Shown here in pieces: positions 45,767-53,983 of a stretch of 64,000 bases of DNA. Under the pieces are notes generated by a model. The model searched no databases. It was not told the DNA's origin and saw only the letters and a list, made by a program, of their open reading frames with translations. How positions within the stretch are numbered: the stretch's first letter is position 1; each line of letters begins with the position of its first letter. The position numbers and the translations under genes were made by a program. The stretch lies in NCBI RefSeq assembly GCF_037892605.1, contig NZ_JBBKTU010000001.1, forward strand, positions 3,348,001 to 3,412,000. The letters are read 5' to 3'. The DNA is from Lacibacter sp. H407 (GTDB taxonomy: Bacteria > Bacteroidota > Bacteroidia > Chitinophagales > Chitinophagaceae).

Positions 45767-47488
45767 TTATTTTACCTTTTTATAAGTCACATAAAAGTTT
45801 TTATCCATCAACTTACTGATGTCTTCGCCGGGCTGAAAATTGGTACGCAGTTTCTGCCAGTTTTCTGTAGCCAGCATTAATCCATATTTTGGCCTATTGC
45901 TGTCAGGTAGAAGTATTGGCATATTAAATCCTTTTACACAATTTACCCAACGGTAGTTTAAAACTTGAGTAGCGTTTTCTGTTTCCAGGTAATATTCAAG
46001 TACGGGTACTTGCGTGGTGCGCAGATATTGATCAAACATTTTGCTCAAATTAAATCCTGTACGTTTGGAGATAAAGTCTTCAATTTCGGCACCGGTTACT
46101 GTTTTGTGATAATATTTTTCATTCATATCACGCAGCAATAAACGGAACGTACTTTTATCGCCAATGATCTGCCGCACCATATGGATCATATTGGCAGCTT
46201 TCGGATACATATCTCCACTACCTTCTTTGTTCACATTGTATTTGCCAACAATCGGAATATCGTTACGGATATTTTTGCGAACACCTTGCACATACGCATC
46301 ACCTGCTTCGGTTCCAAAAATATAATCGGTGTATAATGTTTCGCTGTAATTGGTAAAGCCCTCATGCACCCACATGTCAGCAATGTCTTTTGTGCTGATG
46401 TTGTTGCCATACCACTCATGACCACTTTCGTGAACGATGATGAAATCCCATTTCAATCCCCAACCAGAGCCGCTCAGATCATTGCCTTTATAACCATTCA
46501 TGTACTCGTTACCGTAAGCAACCGCACTCTGATGTTCCATGCCAAGATGATTGCTTTCCACCAGTTTAAATCCATCTTCATAAAAAGGGTAGGGCCCAAA
46601 CCAATGTTCAAATGCATGTAGCATTGGCTTTACCTGATCAAAATGTTTTTTTGCCTTTTCAAGATTGTAGTCAAGTACATAATAATTGATATCCAGTTTT
46701 CCATTCTCACCATTCAATGTATCGCTGAAATTCACATACTTGCCCACGTTCATGGTTACATTGTATAAATTGATCGGTTGTGTTACAACCCATGTCCATA
46801 TTTTATTTCCTTTGCCATCGGCTGCTACGTTTTGCAATCGGCCGTTTGAAACATTCACTAATGTATCAGGAGCAGTGATGCTGATGTTTACACCATTATC
46901 GGGCTCATCGCTTTGGTGATCTTTACAAGGCCACCAAACACTCGCACCTAAACCCTGACAGGCAACGTTGATCCATGGATTTCCATTTTTATCTTTCTTC
47001 CACACAACGCCACCATCCCAAGGGGCACGTAAGGCTGGCTTTGGTACGCCATGGTAAACGATGCGTAACTGATGCAGATCTTTATCGCTGCTGATTGTTT
47101 TTGGTAATCTGCGTTTGGGTGTCTCAATAAACCATGCATTTCCTTCACGTGAAAAACTCATAGAAACGCCGTTTAGAATAGCACTGTCAATGATCAATGG
47201 ATCCTGCAAGTCGATCTGCATCCTTGCGGCTTTCTTTTTAACCAAACGGAAGTAGATCGTATTGTGTCCTTTGATTGTAAAGTTTAAAAAGTTGGGCGTT
47301 ACATGCAGATCATACTTCACCACATCCCACCAGGCACGTTCAGGAGTTATTGAGCCACGTAATGTATCATGTCTCGTAAGTTTTTCGTTATTATGAAACG
47401 ATTGGGATTGCGTTGAAACAGATTGTAACAACAAACAAAGAGTGATGCTGATAAGGGCTAATTGATTCTTTTTTTTCACCGGGTTCAT
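45767..47488 (-). CDS. M1 family metallopeptidase (aminopeptidase N-like), secreted
   Basis: A 573-residue protein from ATG 47488 with signal peptide (NPVKKKNQLALISITLCLLLQSVSTQS). The zinc site is VHESGHEWYGN followed 18 residues later by the Glu in WVHEGFTNYSE, the M1 signature. LGMEHQSAVAYGN replaces the GAMEN substrate loop. The N-terminal saddle domain contains GHNTIYFRL. Substrates are N-terminal residues of peptides in the periplasm or outside. Upstream TTG/ATG choices would add residues over a divergent promoter region shared with the gene at 47519. Confidence 0.92.
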   Translation of the reverse strand: MNPVKKKNQLALISITLCLLLQSVSTQSQSFHNNEKLTRHDTLRGSITPERAWWDVVKYDLHVTPNFLNFTIKGHNTIYFRLVKKKAARMQIDLQDPLIIDSAILNGVSMSFSREGNAWFIETPKRRLPKTISSDKDLHQLRIVYHGVPKPALRAPWDGGVVWKKDKNGNPWINVACQGLGASVWWPCKDHQSDEPDNGVNISITAPDTLVNVSNGRLQNVAADGKGNKIWTWVVTQPINLYNVTMNVGKYVNFSDTLNGENGKLDINYYVLDYNLEKAKKHFDQVKPMLHAFEHWFGPYPFYEDGFKLVESNHLGMEHQSAVAYGNEYMNGYKGNDLSGSGWGLKWDFIIVHESGHEWYGNNISTKDIADMWVHEGFTNYSETLYTDYIFGTEAGDAYVQGVRKNIRNDIPIVGKYNVNKEGSGDMYPKAANMIHMVRQIIGDKSTFRLLLRDMNEKYYHKTVTGAEIEDFISKRTGFNLSKMFDQYLRTTQVPVLEYYLETENATQVLNYRWVNCVKGFNMPILLPDSNRPKYGLMLATENWQKLRTNFQPGEDISKLMDKNFYVTYKKVK

Positions 47489-47518
47489 ATTTGACCCTAA
47501 ATTTAGCAGTAATTCTTT

Positions 47519-49222
47519 ATGGCAGATGCGAAAAATATAAGAGAAGTACGAACGGCTACCCAAAGGGCGATGTTGCTTGTAGGTTCAATACTTTCTCATT
47601 TCTCATTTTTCATTGTTTATTTTTCATTTCTCGTACTTCTTTCCTGCGGCAAGGCTAAAAAAAACGAACAACAGATTTTCCGGTATAATGAAGTAAGTGG
47701 TATCAGTTCGCTGGATCCTGCATTCGCCAAAAGTCAATCGGTGATTTGGGCTACACATCAGTTGTATAACACATTGGTTGAAACCGATCAGCAGTTGCAC
47801 ATTGTGCCATCACTTGCAAAAAGCTGGGAGATCAGTGACGACAGGCTGCAGATCATTTTTCATTTACGGAATGATGTGGTTTTTCATGATCATCCTGTAT
47901 TCCCGAATGGAAAAGGGAGAAAGCTGGTTGCTGCAGATGTAGTGTACAGCTTTAATCGGTTGATGGATAAGAATACAGCAAGCCCCGGTGCATGGATCTT
48001 TAACAACCGGGTCAATGGGGCAAATGGTTTTGTTGCTGTAGATGATTCTACTTTTCAAATCAATTTACTACGCCCATTTGTACAAATATTGGGTGTACTC
48101 AGCAATGTATATTGTTCCATTGTTCCGAGAGAGGTGGTGGAAAAATATGGACCTGATTTTCGTCGGAACCCTTGCGGTACCGGTCCGTTTCAATTCAAAG
48201 CGTGGGAAGAAGGGCAGGCATTGATACTTGTGAAGAATAAAAACTATTTCGAAAAAGATAGTGCAGGAGATCGATTACCGTATGTCGATGGAATTAAAGT
48301 AAGCTTTCTTGAAAGCAAAGCAGCGGAGTTTATGGAATTCCGGCAAGGCCGTTTGCATTTCATCAACGATATTGATCCTTCGTTTAAAGATGAAGTATTA
48401 AGTAAGAAAGGTGAGTTGCGTGAAAGTTGGAAAAACAAAGTGCAGTTGAACAAACATCCGTATCTCAATATCGAATATCTCGGCATATTGGTTGATTCAT
48501 CGAAAGATGTGGTGAAGAATTCGCCGCTGCGGTTAAAAGCAATTCGGCAGGCGATCAACTATGGGTTTGATCGACGCAAGATGATGTTGTATTTGCGCAA
48601 CTCCATTGGTACTGCTGCAGAAAGTGGTTTTGTGCCGATGGGCTTGCCCAGTTTTGATACCGCTGTTGTAAAAGGTTATCATTATGATCCGGCGAAAGCT
48701 GCTGCTTTACTAAAGCAGGCCGGATTCAAAAGCATACAGGAAGTTCCTGAAATAAAATTGTTGACGATTCCGATCTATGCTGATCTGGGAAGTTATATTG
48801 CCCGACAGTTGCAGGATATTGGATTGAATGTAAAAGTGGAGATCGTTCAAAAAAGTTTGCTGTTGACTCAAACGGCGAAGAGCGAAGCGTTGTTTTTTCG
48901 TGGTAGCTGGATCGCTGATTATCCGGATGCAGAAAATTACCTGAGCGTGTTCTATGGGAAAAATCCAGCACCACCGAATTATACCCGCTACAAGAATCCT
49001 GTGTTTGATGCCTTGTACGAACAATCGAATAAAGAACCCAACGATTCCTTCCGTTATCGTTTATACCAGCAAATGGATCAATTACTCATGAACGATGCGC
49101 CGGTTGTTCCCCTTTGGTATGATATGGTGATTCATTTAGTACAACCGGAGGTAACAGGATTTCAGCCCAATGCATTGAACTGGCTGGAGCTGCGACGAGT
49201 AAAGTTGGTGAGAGGTGAATAG
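47519..49222 (+). CDS. family 5 extracellular solute-binding protein (peptide-type), lipoprotein
   Basis: A 567-residue DppA/OppA-like binding protein. A signal peptide with the lipobox LVLLSC (Cys43) is followed by SSLDPAFAKSQSVIWATHQLYNTLVE, LRNDVVFHD, VAADVVYSFNRLMD and NPCGTGPFQFKAW, all family signatures. No permease or ATPase genes are nearby. Bases 47592-47632, coding the hydrophobic core (FSFFIVYFSFLVL), are a run of TTTCTCATTT-like units, resembling intergenic repeat sequence. ATG 47519 is chosen because it gives a basic n-region; ATG 47570 is an alternative. Confidence 0.88.
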   Translation: MADAKNIREVRTATQRAMLLVGSILSHFSFFIVYFSFLVLLSCGKAKKNEQQIFRYNEVSGISSLDPAFAKSQSVIWATHQLYNTLVETDQQLHIVPSLAKSWEISDDRLQIIFHLRNDVVFHDHPVFPNGKGRKLVAADVVYSFNRLMDKNTASPGAWIFNNRVNGANGFVAVDDSTFQINLLRPFVQILGVLSNVYCSIVPREVVEKYGPDFRRNPCGTGPFQFKAWEEGQALILVKNKNYFEKDSAGDRLPYVDGIKVSFLESKAAEFMEFRQGRLHFINDIDPSFKDEVLSKKGELRESWKNKVQLNKHPYLNIEYLGILVDSSKDVVKNSPLRLKAIRQAINYGFDRRKMMLYLRNSIGTAAESGFVPMGLPSFDTAVVKGYHYDPAKAAALLKQAGFKSIQEVPEIKLLTIPIYADLGSYIARQLQDIGLNVKVEIVQKSLLLTQTAKSEALFFRGSWIADYPDAENYLSVFYGKNPAPPNYTRYKNPVFDALYEQSNKEPNDSFRYRLYQQMDQLLMNDAPVVPLWYDMVIHLVQPEVTGFQPNALNWLELRRVKLVRGE

Positions 49223-49270
49223 TGAGTATCAGTCCCAATTACTAATCACGAATTCCTGATTCCTTTAAAC

Positions 49271-49954
49271 TTAATTCTTCCGCTTCTTGTCTTTAAACAC
49301 TTTGTCAAACTTTTCCAGTTTAGGTTTAATTACATAGTAACAATACGGGTTTGAATTTTTATTGTTGTTGTAATAATTCTGGTGATAGTTTTCTGCTTCA
49401 CTGTAATTTTTATATGCTTCAATGGTCGTAACAATCGGGTTATCGAAGGCGCCACTTTTATCCAAGGCTGCTTTATATTGTTCTGCTTTTTGTTTTTGTT
49501 CTGCATTATGATAAAAAACTGCACTGCGGTATTGCGGACCTGCATCGTTACCCTGACGGTTTAATGTAGTAGGGTCGTGCGTTTGCCAGAAAATTTCCAA
49601 CAGTTCATCAAACGAAATTTTCTTTGGATCAAATACGATCTGTGCTACTTCTGCATGACCGGTGGTTTTTGTATTTACCTGTTCATACGTTGGGTTTACT
49701 ACGTGTCCGCCACAATATCCACTGGTAACTTTCAACACACCTTCCACCTGTTGAAAAATAGCTTCCACACACCAAAAACAACCGGCACCAAACGTGGCGG
49801 TATCAATTGCGGCTTCATTGCCTGTGCTGCCGGTAAAGGCAACTGTATTTAAATTGTCGTTCATCATTTTATTATTCGGTTCACTGGTAACGCAGGAAAA
49901 AAACAGGAACGAACCTAGTGCCACACTTGTATTGAAAAGAAGTTTACTCCACAT
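49271..49954 (-). CDS. msrA: peptide methionine sulfoxide reductase A, lipoprotein
   Basis: Reduces methionine-S-sulfoxide in proteins. From ATG 49954 the protein has 227 residues with a lipoprotein signal (SFLFFSC, Cys21) and the MsrA active site FGAGCFWCVEA (catalytic Cys59). GVLKVTSGYCGGHV, YEQVNTKTTGHAEVAQIVFDP, FWQTHDPTTLNRQGND and GPQYRSAVFYH are typical. The long in-frame extension upstream of 49954 is not used. Periplasmic location suggests repair of exported proteins. Confidence 0.95.
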   Translation of the reverse strand: MWSKLLFNTSVALGSFLFFSCVTSEPNNKMMNDNLNTVAFTGSTGNEAAIDTATFGAGCFWCVEAIFQQVEGVLKVTSGYCGGHVVNPTYEQVNTKTTGHAEVAQIVFDPKKISFDELLEIFWQTHDPTTLNRQGNDAGPQYRSAVFYHNAEQKQKAEQYKAALDKSGAFDNPIVTTIEAYKNYSEAENYHQNYYNNNKNSNPYCYYVIKPKLEKFDKVFKDKKRKN

Positions 49955-50133
49955 ATCGTTTGTAATTTTAAGCAACATGCAATTTACGTGTAAAACTGTG
50001 CCGAAAGTTTTGATTGCCTTGTAGTACGGATGACAATTTAGGGATTTTAGAAATGCTTTAACGTTTGTGTTGAATTTTGGCTTGCATCTTTTATCTTTCC
50101 GCACAGATACATTCATCACCGCATTTACAACGT

Positions 50134-50787
50134 ATGGAGTCAACCGAACTGCTATCCCTGCTGGTAGCTGCCACCATGGGATTATCCTGGACAATTGTAT
50201 ATCTTCTCGTGATTTATCGTTCGTTTAAAGATAAGCAGTGCGGTATGCCTTCAGTGGCCATGGCCTTTAACCTTTCCTGGGAATTTCTGTACTCCTTTAT
50301 GTTTTACGATGCCCAATCGAACCTGCAGTTATGGATCAACCGGGTGTGGTTTGTATTTGATGTGCTCATTTTTGTTGCTTTTCTGATGTACGGAGCCAAA
50401 CAGTGGAACAAATTGTATCAAAAGTTTTTCTTTCCGTATGCAGTAGCCATGGTACTGGCAGCTTTTTCGTTGCTGTACTTCTTGCAGCTTGATTTTGGCG
50501 ACAGTGCAATCACTTATTCTGCTTTTACCATGAATGTGTTAATGTCGTGGATGTTTATTACAATGTTCCTGAAACAGCAGGACTTAAAAGGGCAGGCATT
50601 TGGCATTGCTTTTTTTAAAATGCTCGGCACGGCTGCTGCAACCATTATTTTATTTCTACGTTACAGTCAGTTTTTGCAGATGATGGGTGTACTCTGTTTT
50701 ATACTGGATATGATCTACATTATATTAATGACAGACCGGTACAAAAAACTAAATCTGCATTTGATAACCCGACGTTTGAAAGCCTGA
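50134..50787 (+). CDS. seven-helix membrane protein, possibly of the transmembrane terpene cyclase type
   Basis: A 217-residue protein from ATG 50134 with seven predicted helices and short loops. Helix 2 holds FNLSWEFLYSF with Glu50 and helix 7 holds FILDMIYIIL with Asp192. The length, seven-helix layout, N-x-x-W-E motif and late Asp resemble the Pyr4/PaxB family of membrane-bound terpene cyclases, whose catalytic residues are a Glu in helix 2 and an Asp in helix 7. This is from memory of the family, not alignment. No prenyltransferase or epoxidase lies nearby, so a function in terpenoid synthesis is unproven. Confidence 0.55.
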   Translation: MESTELLSLLVAATMGLSWTIVYLLVIYRSFKDKQCGMPSVAMAFNLSWEFLYSFMFYDAQSNLQLWINRVWFVFDVLIFVAFLMYGAKQWNKLYQKFFFPYAVAMVLAAFSLLYFLQLDFGDSAITYSAFTMNVLMSWMFITMFLKQQDLKGQAFGIAFFKMLGTAAATIILFLRYSQFLQMMGVLCFILDMIYIILMTDRYKKLNLHLITRRLKA

Positions 50788-51366
50788 TCATTTCATGAAA
50801 TTCAATTCGCCTGCTTTTATTGCAACAGGTAAATCGTTTTCCTTTGGTGGAATAGGACAGTTGTAACCCGCAGCATAAGCACAATAGGGATTGTATGCTT
50901 TGTTAAAGTCGAGCACATACACTGTGTTTTGTATGTCGGAAATGTTGAGGTCAATGTATCGTCCGCCGCCATAGGTTTCGATGCCGGATGTTTTATCGGT
51001 AAACGGAATAAATAAATGTTCACGATATTTTTCTGAAGTCAGTAATGAACGTGATTGGTAGATCTGCAATTCAACAGCGGTATCATGTATGTTAAATCGT
51101 ATAATGCCGTGCACCCGGTATTGTTTCTTTTCAGTTCCGGTGCTGTTCATTAAAAACCACGGACTGTTTTCTTTTCGTTCAAATGCTGCTGTGATCCTGT
51201 ATTGTTTCCGGACTGGATAAAACTTCAGGTTCTTTTTGTCGGCACCGGTTACCACTTCATGATCGGCAATATATTTTTCCTGAAACAGGTTCAGCGAATC
51301 TTCATAGCTGCTCTGTGCAAATCCAAGGCAGGGAAGAGAAAGCAGAACAAGTAAACAAAATCGCAT
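50788..51366 (-). CDS. DUF1684 family secreted protein
   Basis: A 192-residue protein from ATG 51366 with signal peptide (MRFCLLVLLSLPCLGFAQS). The conserved core is FIPFTDKTSGIETYGGGRYIDL and DFNKAYNPYCAYAAGYNCPIPP followed by END, the DUF1684 signature. Function unknown; the conserved Cys/Pro-rich stretch may form a binding site. It converges directly on the membrane protein gene (stops adjacent at 50787/50788). Confidence 0.88.
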   Translation of the reverse strand: MRFCLLVLLSLPCLGFAQSSYEDSLNLFQEKYIADHEVVTGADKKNLKFYPVRKQYRITAAFERKENSPWFLMNSTGTEKKQYRVHGIIRFNIHDTAVELQIYQSRSLLTSEKYREHLFIPFTDKTSGIETYGGGRYIDLNISDIQNTVYVLDFNKAYNPYCAYAAGYNCPIPPKENDLPVAIKAGELNFMK

Positions 51367-51440
51367 GGGTGCTGTTATTTGAGGCAATTTAAGAAACAGT
51401 CAGCAATTCAAGGTAGAAGCCGTTCGCTGCTGCGCTTGTT

Positions 51441-51474
51441 GCAGTAAAAGAGTGCGACGCAAGGAACGATGAAT
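51441..51474 (+). repeat. GCGACGCAA motif shared with the gap before trpB
   Basis: AGTGCGACGCAAGGAACGATGA here and GATTGCGACGCAACAGTTGATG at 40767-40788 share GCGACGCAA followed by A/G-rich DNA and GATG. Both lie in gaps just upstream of genes and may be copies of one dispersed element. Confidence 0.4.
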
Positions 51475-51511
51475 AGAATTACCTTTGCCGGCAACAAAAA
51501 AGTGGTTTTCA

Positions 51512-53629
51512 GTGATTAAGTTTTTTCCCGATTCGGCCTTGGTTCAGTTGGAGTTTGATAAAGTGAAGGCTTTGTTACATGCGCATTGCAAAACGGAGTA
51601 TGCGAAAGACAAGGCAGAGAATCTCCGTATCCATACCCGAAAAGAATATATTCACACAGAGTTGCGGCAGAGTTATGAAATGATGCTGCTGCAACAGCAA
51701 GGCCAATATTTCCCCGTTGATTATATTTTGAATTTAGGAAGAGAGTTGAAGTTGTTATCAATTCCCGGGGCAGTGTTAACAGAAGAGCAGTTGGTGCATA
51801 TCCGTAAACTGGCAGAGAATACACAAAGCATTTTCCGTTGGTTTGATGCAGATCGAAGGTCGGCTTATCCTGCATTAACACAGGTAATTGAAGGAACGTA
51901 TTACGAAAAAGTAATCCTTGAATTGATCAATGATGTGCTGGATGATGGAGGTGTTGTAAAAGATGATGCCAGTGAAGAGTTACGTGATATTCGGATGAGT
52001 TTGTATCGCAAACGGAATGAGTTGCGTCGTGAGTTTGAAAAGGTGTTGAAGAAATTACAGAAGCAAGGTTATGTAGCAGATATTGAAGAATCGTTTTTAA
52101 GTGGAAGAAGGGTAGTGGCTTTGTTTGCTGAACAGAAGCGGCAGGTGAAAGGAATTCTACATGGCGAAAGTGAAACAAGAAGAACTGTTTTTATTGAACC
52201 GGAAGAAACGATTGAACTGAATAATGACATCTTCAGTTTGGAAAATGAAGAGCGACGGGAAGTATATCGTATTCTGCGAGTATTGACAGAACAACTTTCT
52301 GTATATGCATCGTTGCTTGCAACGTACCATACCGTATTAGGTGAATATGATTTTATAAAAGCGAAAGCGAAGTTGGGAGTAGACATGCAGGCGAACTTTC
52401 CCATGCTTACTGATAAAGCATTGATTTCGTTGCGTGATGCGTATCATCCATTATTGCTGTTGTACAATAAGAAAAATCAAAAGCCAACCATTCCAACACA
52501 AATACGTTTGGATGAAAAGAGCAGGATACTCGTTATATCGGGGCCCAACGCCGGTGGTAAAACAGTAACCATGAAAACGGTTGGTTTGATGCAGTTGATG
52601 GTGCAGAGTGGTTTGCTGGTGCCGGTGCATCCGGATAGTGAGTTTGGTATTTTCAAACAGGTGATGATCCATATTGGTGATACACAAAGCATCGAATATG
52701 ATTTGAGTACATACAGTAGTCACTTGCTGCACATGAAACATTTCATGGAAACAGCGAATGGTCGCACATTATTTTTTATTGATGAGTTAGGTAGTGGTAG
52801 TGATCCCAACCTGGGCGGCGCATTTGCAGAAGTGATCTTACAGGAGTTGGTAAAAAAACATTCCCTCGGCATTGTTACAACGCACTATCTCAATTTAAAA
52901 GTAATGGCCAACCATACACCCGGTATTGTGAACGGTGCCATGAGTTTTGATGAAAAAAGTTTGCAGCCTTTGTACAAACTCATATTGGGCAAGCCCGGCA
53001 GTTCGTACACATTTGCCATTGCCGAACGTATCGGGTTGAGTAAACAATTGATCGATCGGGCAAGAGCACTGGTAGAAGAAGATCATTTTCGATTGGATAA
53101 ATTATTGAATACGGCGGAGAGTGATCTGCGACAAATTGAAAAGAAAGAAAAAGACCTGCATCGCCTTTTGAAAGAAAATGAACGGTTAAAAAAAGAAATG
53201 GAGCAGGTGCTCAACAAAGAAAAACATCAGCAACAGGTTGAATTGTTGAAGCAGCAGAATAAAATTACTGAAGACCGGTTGGCTTACCTCAAAGACATGG
53301 ACCGAAAACTCAAGGCTCTGGTACATGAGTGGAAACGCAGCGATAAGAAAGAAGAAGTAATGAAGCAGATGAATGCATTACTGTTCGATCAACGACAAAA
53401 ACAGGTAGCCGAGAAAAAAGATAAAAAGCTCAACGAAAAATTCCAGGAAGTGGGCGGCGAAATAAAGCCCGGCGTAAAGGTGAAAATGACGAAGAATCGC
53501 CAGGTAGGTATTGTAAAAGAGATCAAAGGCAAGAATGCTGTGGTACAGTTAGGTGCTATCCCCATCACTGTTAGTTTGAATGATTTGGTGGTGGTGGTTG
53601 ATAAAGTGGAGGAAACGGAAACGAAATAA
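51512..53629 (+). CDS. mutS2: endonuclease MutS2-like protein without Smr domain
   Basis: A 705-residue protein from GTG 51512 (MIKFFPDSALVQLEFDKVKALL, the normal opening). An upstream TTG at 51485 overlaps a TACCTTTG -7 element (51480-51487) and is not used. The MutS core includes Walker A SGPNAGGKT (343-351), Walker B TLFFIDELGSGSDP (Asp424) and THYLNLKVMA. A long coiled coil (about 530-650) follows and the protein ends in a small KOW-like domain (KPGVKVKMTKNRQVGIVKEI). The C-terminal Smr nuclease domain of canonical MutS2 is absent, so any endonuclease role is doubtful; MutS2 also acts on collided ribosomes. Confidence 0.92.
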   Translation: MIKFFPDSALVQLEFDKVKALLHAHCKTEYAKDKAENLRIHTRKEYIHTELRQSYEMMLLQQQGQYFPVDYILNLGRELKLLSIPGAVLTEEQLVHIRKLAENTQSIFRWFDADRRSAYPALTQVIEGTYYEKVILELINDVLDDGGVVKDDASEELRDIRMSLYRKRNELRREFEKVLKKLQKQGYVADIEESFLSGRRVVALFAEQKRQVKGILHGESETRRTVFIEPEETIELNNDIFSLENEERREVYRILRVLTEQLSVYASLLATYHTVLGEYDFIKAKAKLGVDMQANFPMLTDKALISLRDAYHPLLLLYNKKNQKPTIPTQIRLDEKSRILVISGPNAGGKTVTMKTVGLMQLMVQSGLLVPVHPDSEFGIFKQVMIHIGDTQSIEYDLSTYSSHLLHMKHFMETANGRTLFFIDELGSGSDPNLGGAFAEVILQELVKKHSLGIVTTHYLNLKVMANHTPGIVNGAMSFDEKSLQPLYKLILGKPGSSYTFAIAERIGLSKQLIDRARALVEEDHFRLDKLLNTAESDLRQIEKKEKDLHRLLKENERLKKEMEQVLNKEKHQQQVELLKQQNKITEDRLAYLKDMDRKLKALVHEWKRSDKKEEVMKQMNALLFDQRQKQVAEKKDKKLNEKFQEVGGEIKPGVKVKMTKNRQVGIVKEIKGKNAVVQLGAIPITVSLNDLVVVVDKVEETETK

Positions 53630-53660
53630 TAAAATTAATTTTCTTCTGAAAGTCTTTACT

Positions 53661-53683
53661 GGCGGCTGTTTCAGCCGCCTTTT
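53661..53683 (+). terminator. rho-independent terminator after mutS2
   Basis: Stem GGCGGCT (53661-53667) with AGCCGCC (53673-53679), five-base loop GTTTC, then TTTTC. It closes the mutS2 transcript 31 bases after the stop. Confidence 0.8.
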
Positions 53684-53703
53684 CTTTTTCTTTTCGATGA
53701 ATA

Positions 53704-53735
53704 TTTGGGGCGTATAACCTGTAAATGTATTTTTG
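53704..53735 (+). promoter_or_regulatory. promoter of tRNA-Ser
   Basis: TTTG (53704-53707), 20 bases, then TATTTTTG (53728-53735), an exact match to the Bacteroidota -7 element TAnnTTTG. The predicted start coincides within a base or two with the mature 5' end at 53740. Confidence 0.6.
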
Positions 53736-53739
53736 CGCC

Positions 53740-53824
53740 GGAGAGTTGGCAGAGCGGTCGATTGCGGCAGTCTTGAAAACTGTTGAGGTGAAAGCCTCCT
53801 GGGGTTCGAATCCCTAACTCTCCG
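53740..53824 (+). tRNA. tRNA-Ser (anticodon UGA)
   Basis: An 85-base class II tRNA. Acceptor stem GGAGAGT (53740-53746) pairs with ACTCTCC (53817-53823); the discriminator is G and CCA is not encoded. Anticodon stem GCAGT/ACTGT encloses the loop CTTGAAA with anticodon TGA at 53774-53776, reading UCA and other UCN codons. The long variable arm (GTTGAGGTGAAAGCCTCC) and T arm with GGTTCGAATCC are clear. Confidence 0.95.
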
Positions 53825-53833
53825 CAGAATTAC

Positions 53834-53868
53834 AAGCCGATCGGTGTAGAAAACCGGTCGGCTTTTTT
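53834..53868 (+). terminator. rho-independent terminator after tRNA-Ser
   Basis: Stem AAGCCGATCGG (53834-53844) with CCGGTCGGCTT (53854-53864), 11 pairs with one G-U, followed by a run of six T. Confidence 0.85.
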
Positions 53869-53983
53869 GTACTTCTGCCCGCAAACGTTTGTTGACTTTT
53901 TATTTGCACAGCAACCGTTTTTTTGTTGAATTAATGCAGTATAACCATCGGAATTTCACTATTTTACTGCCCAATTGTTGATT

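Noticed and set aside
50134-50787. Start upstream at 50077
   Set aside because: It would need a TTG start and adds a non-hydrophobic leader; ATG 50134 gives a compact seven-helix protein.
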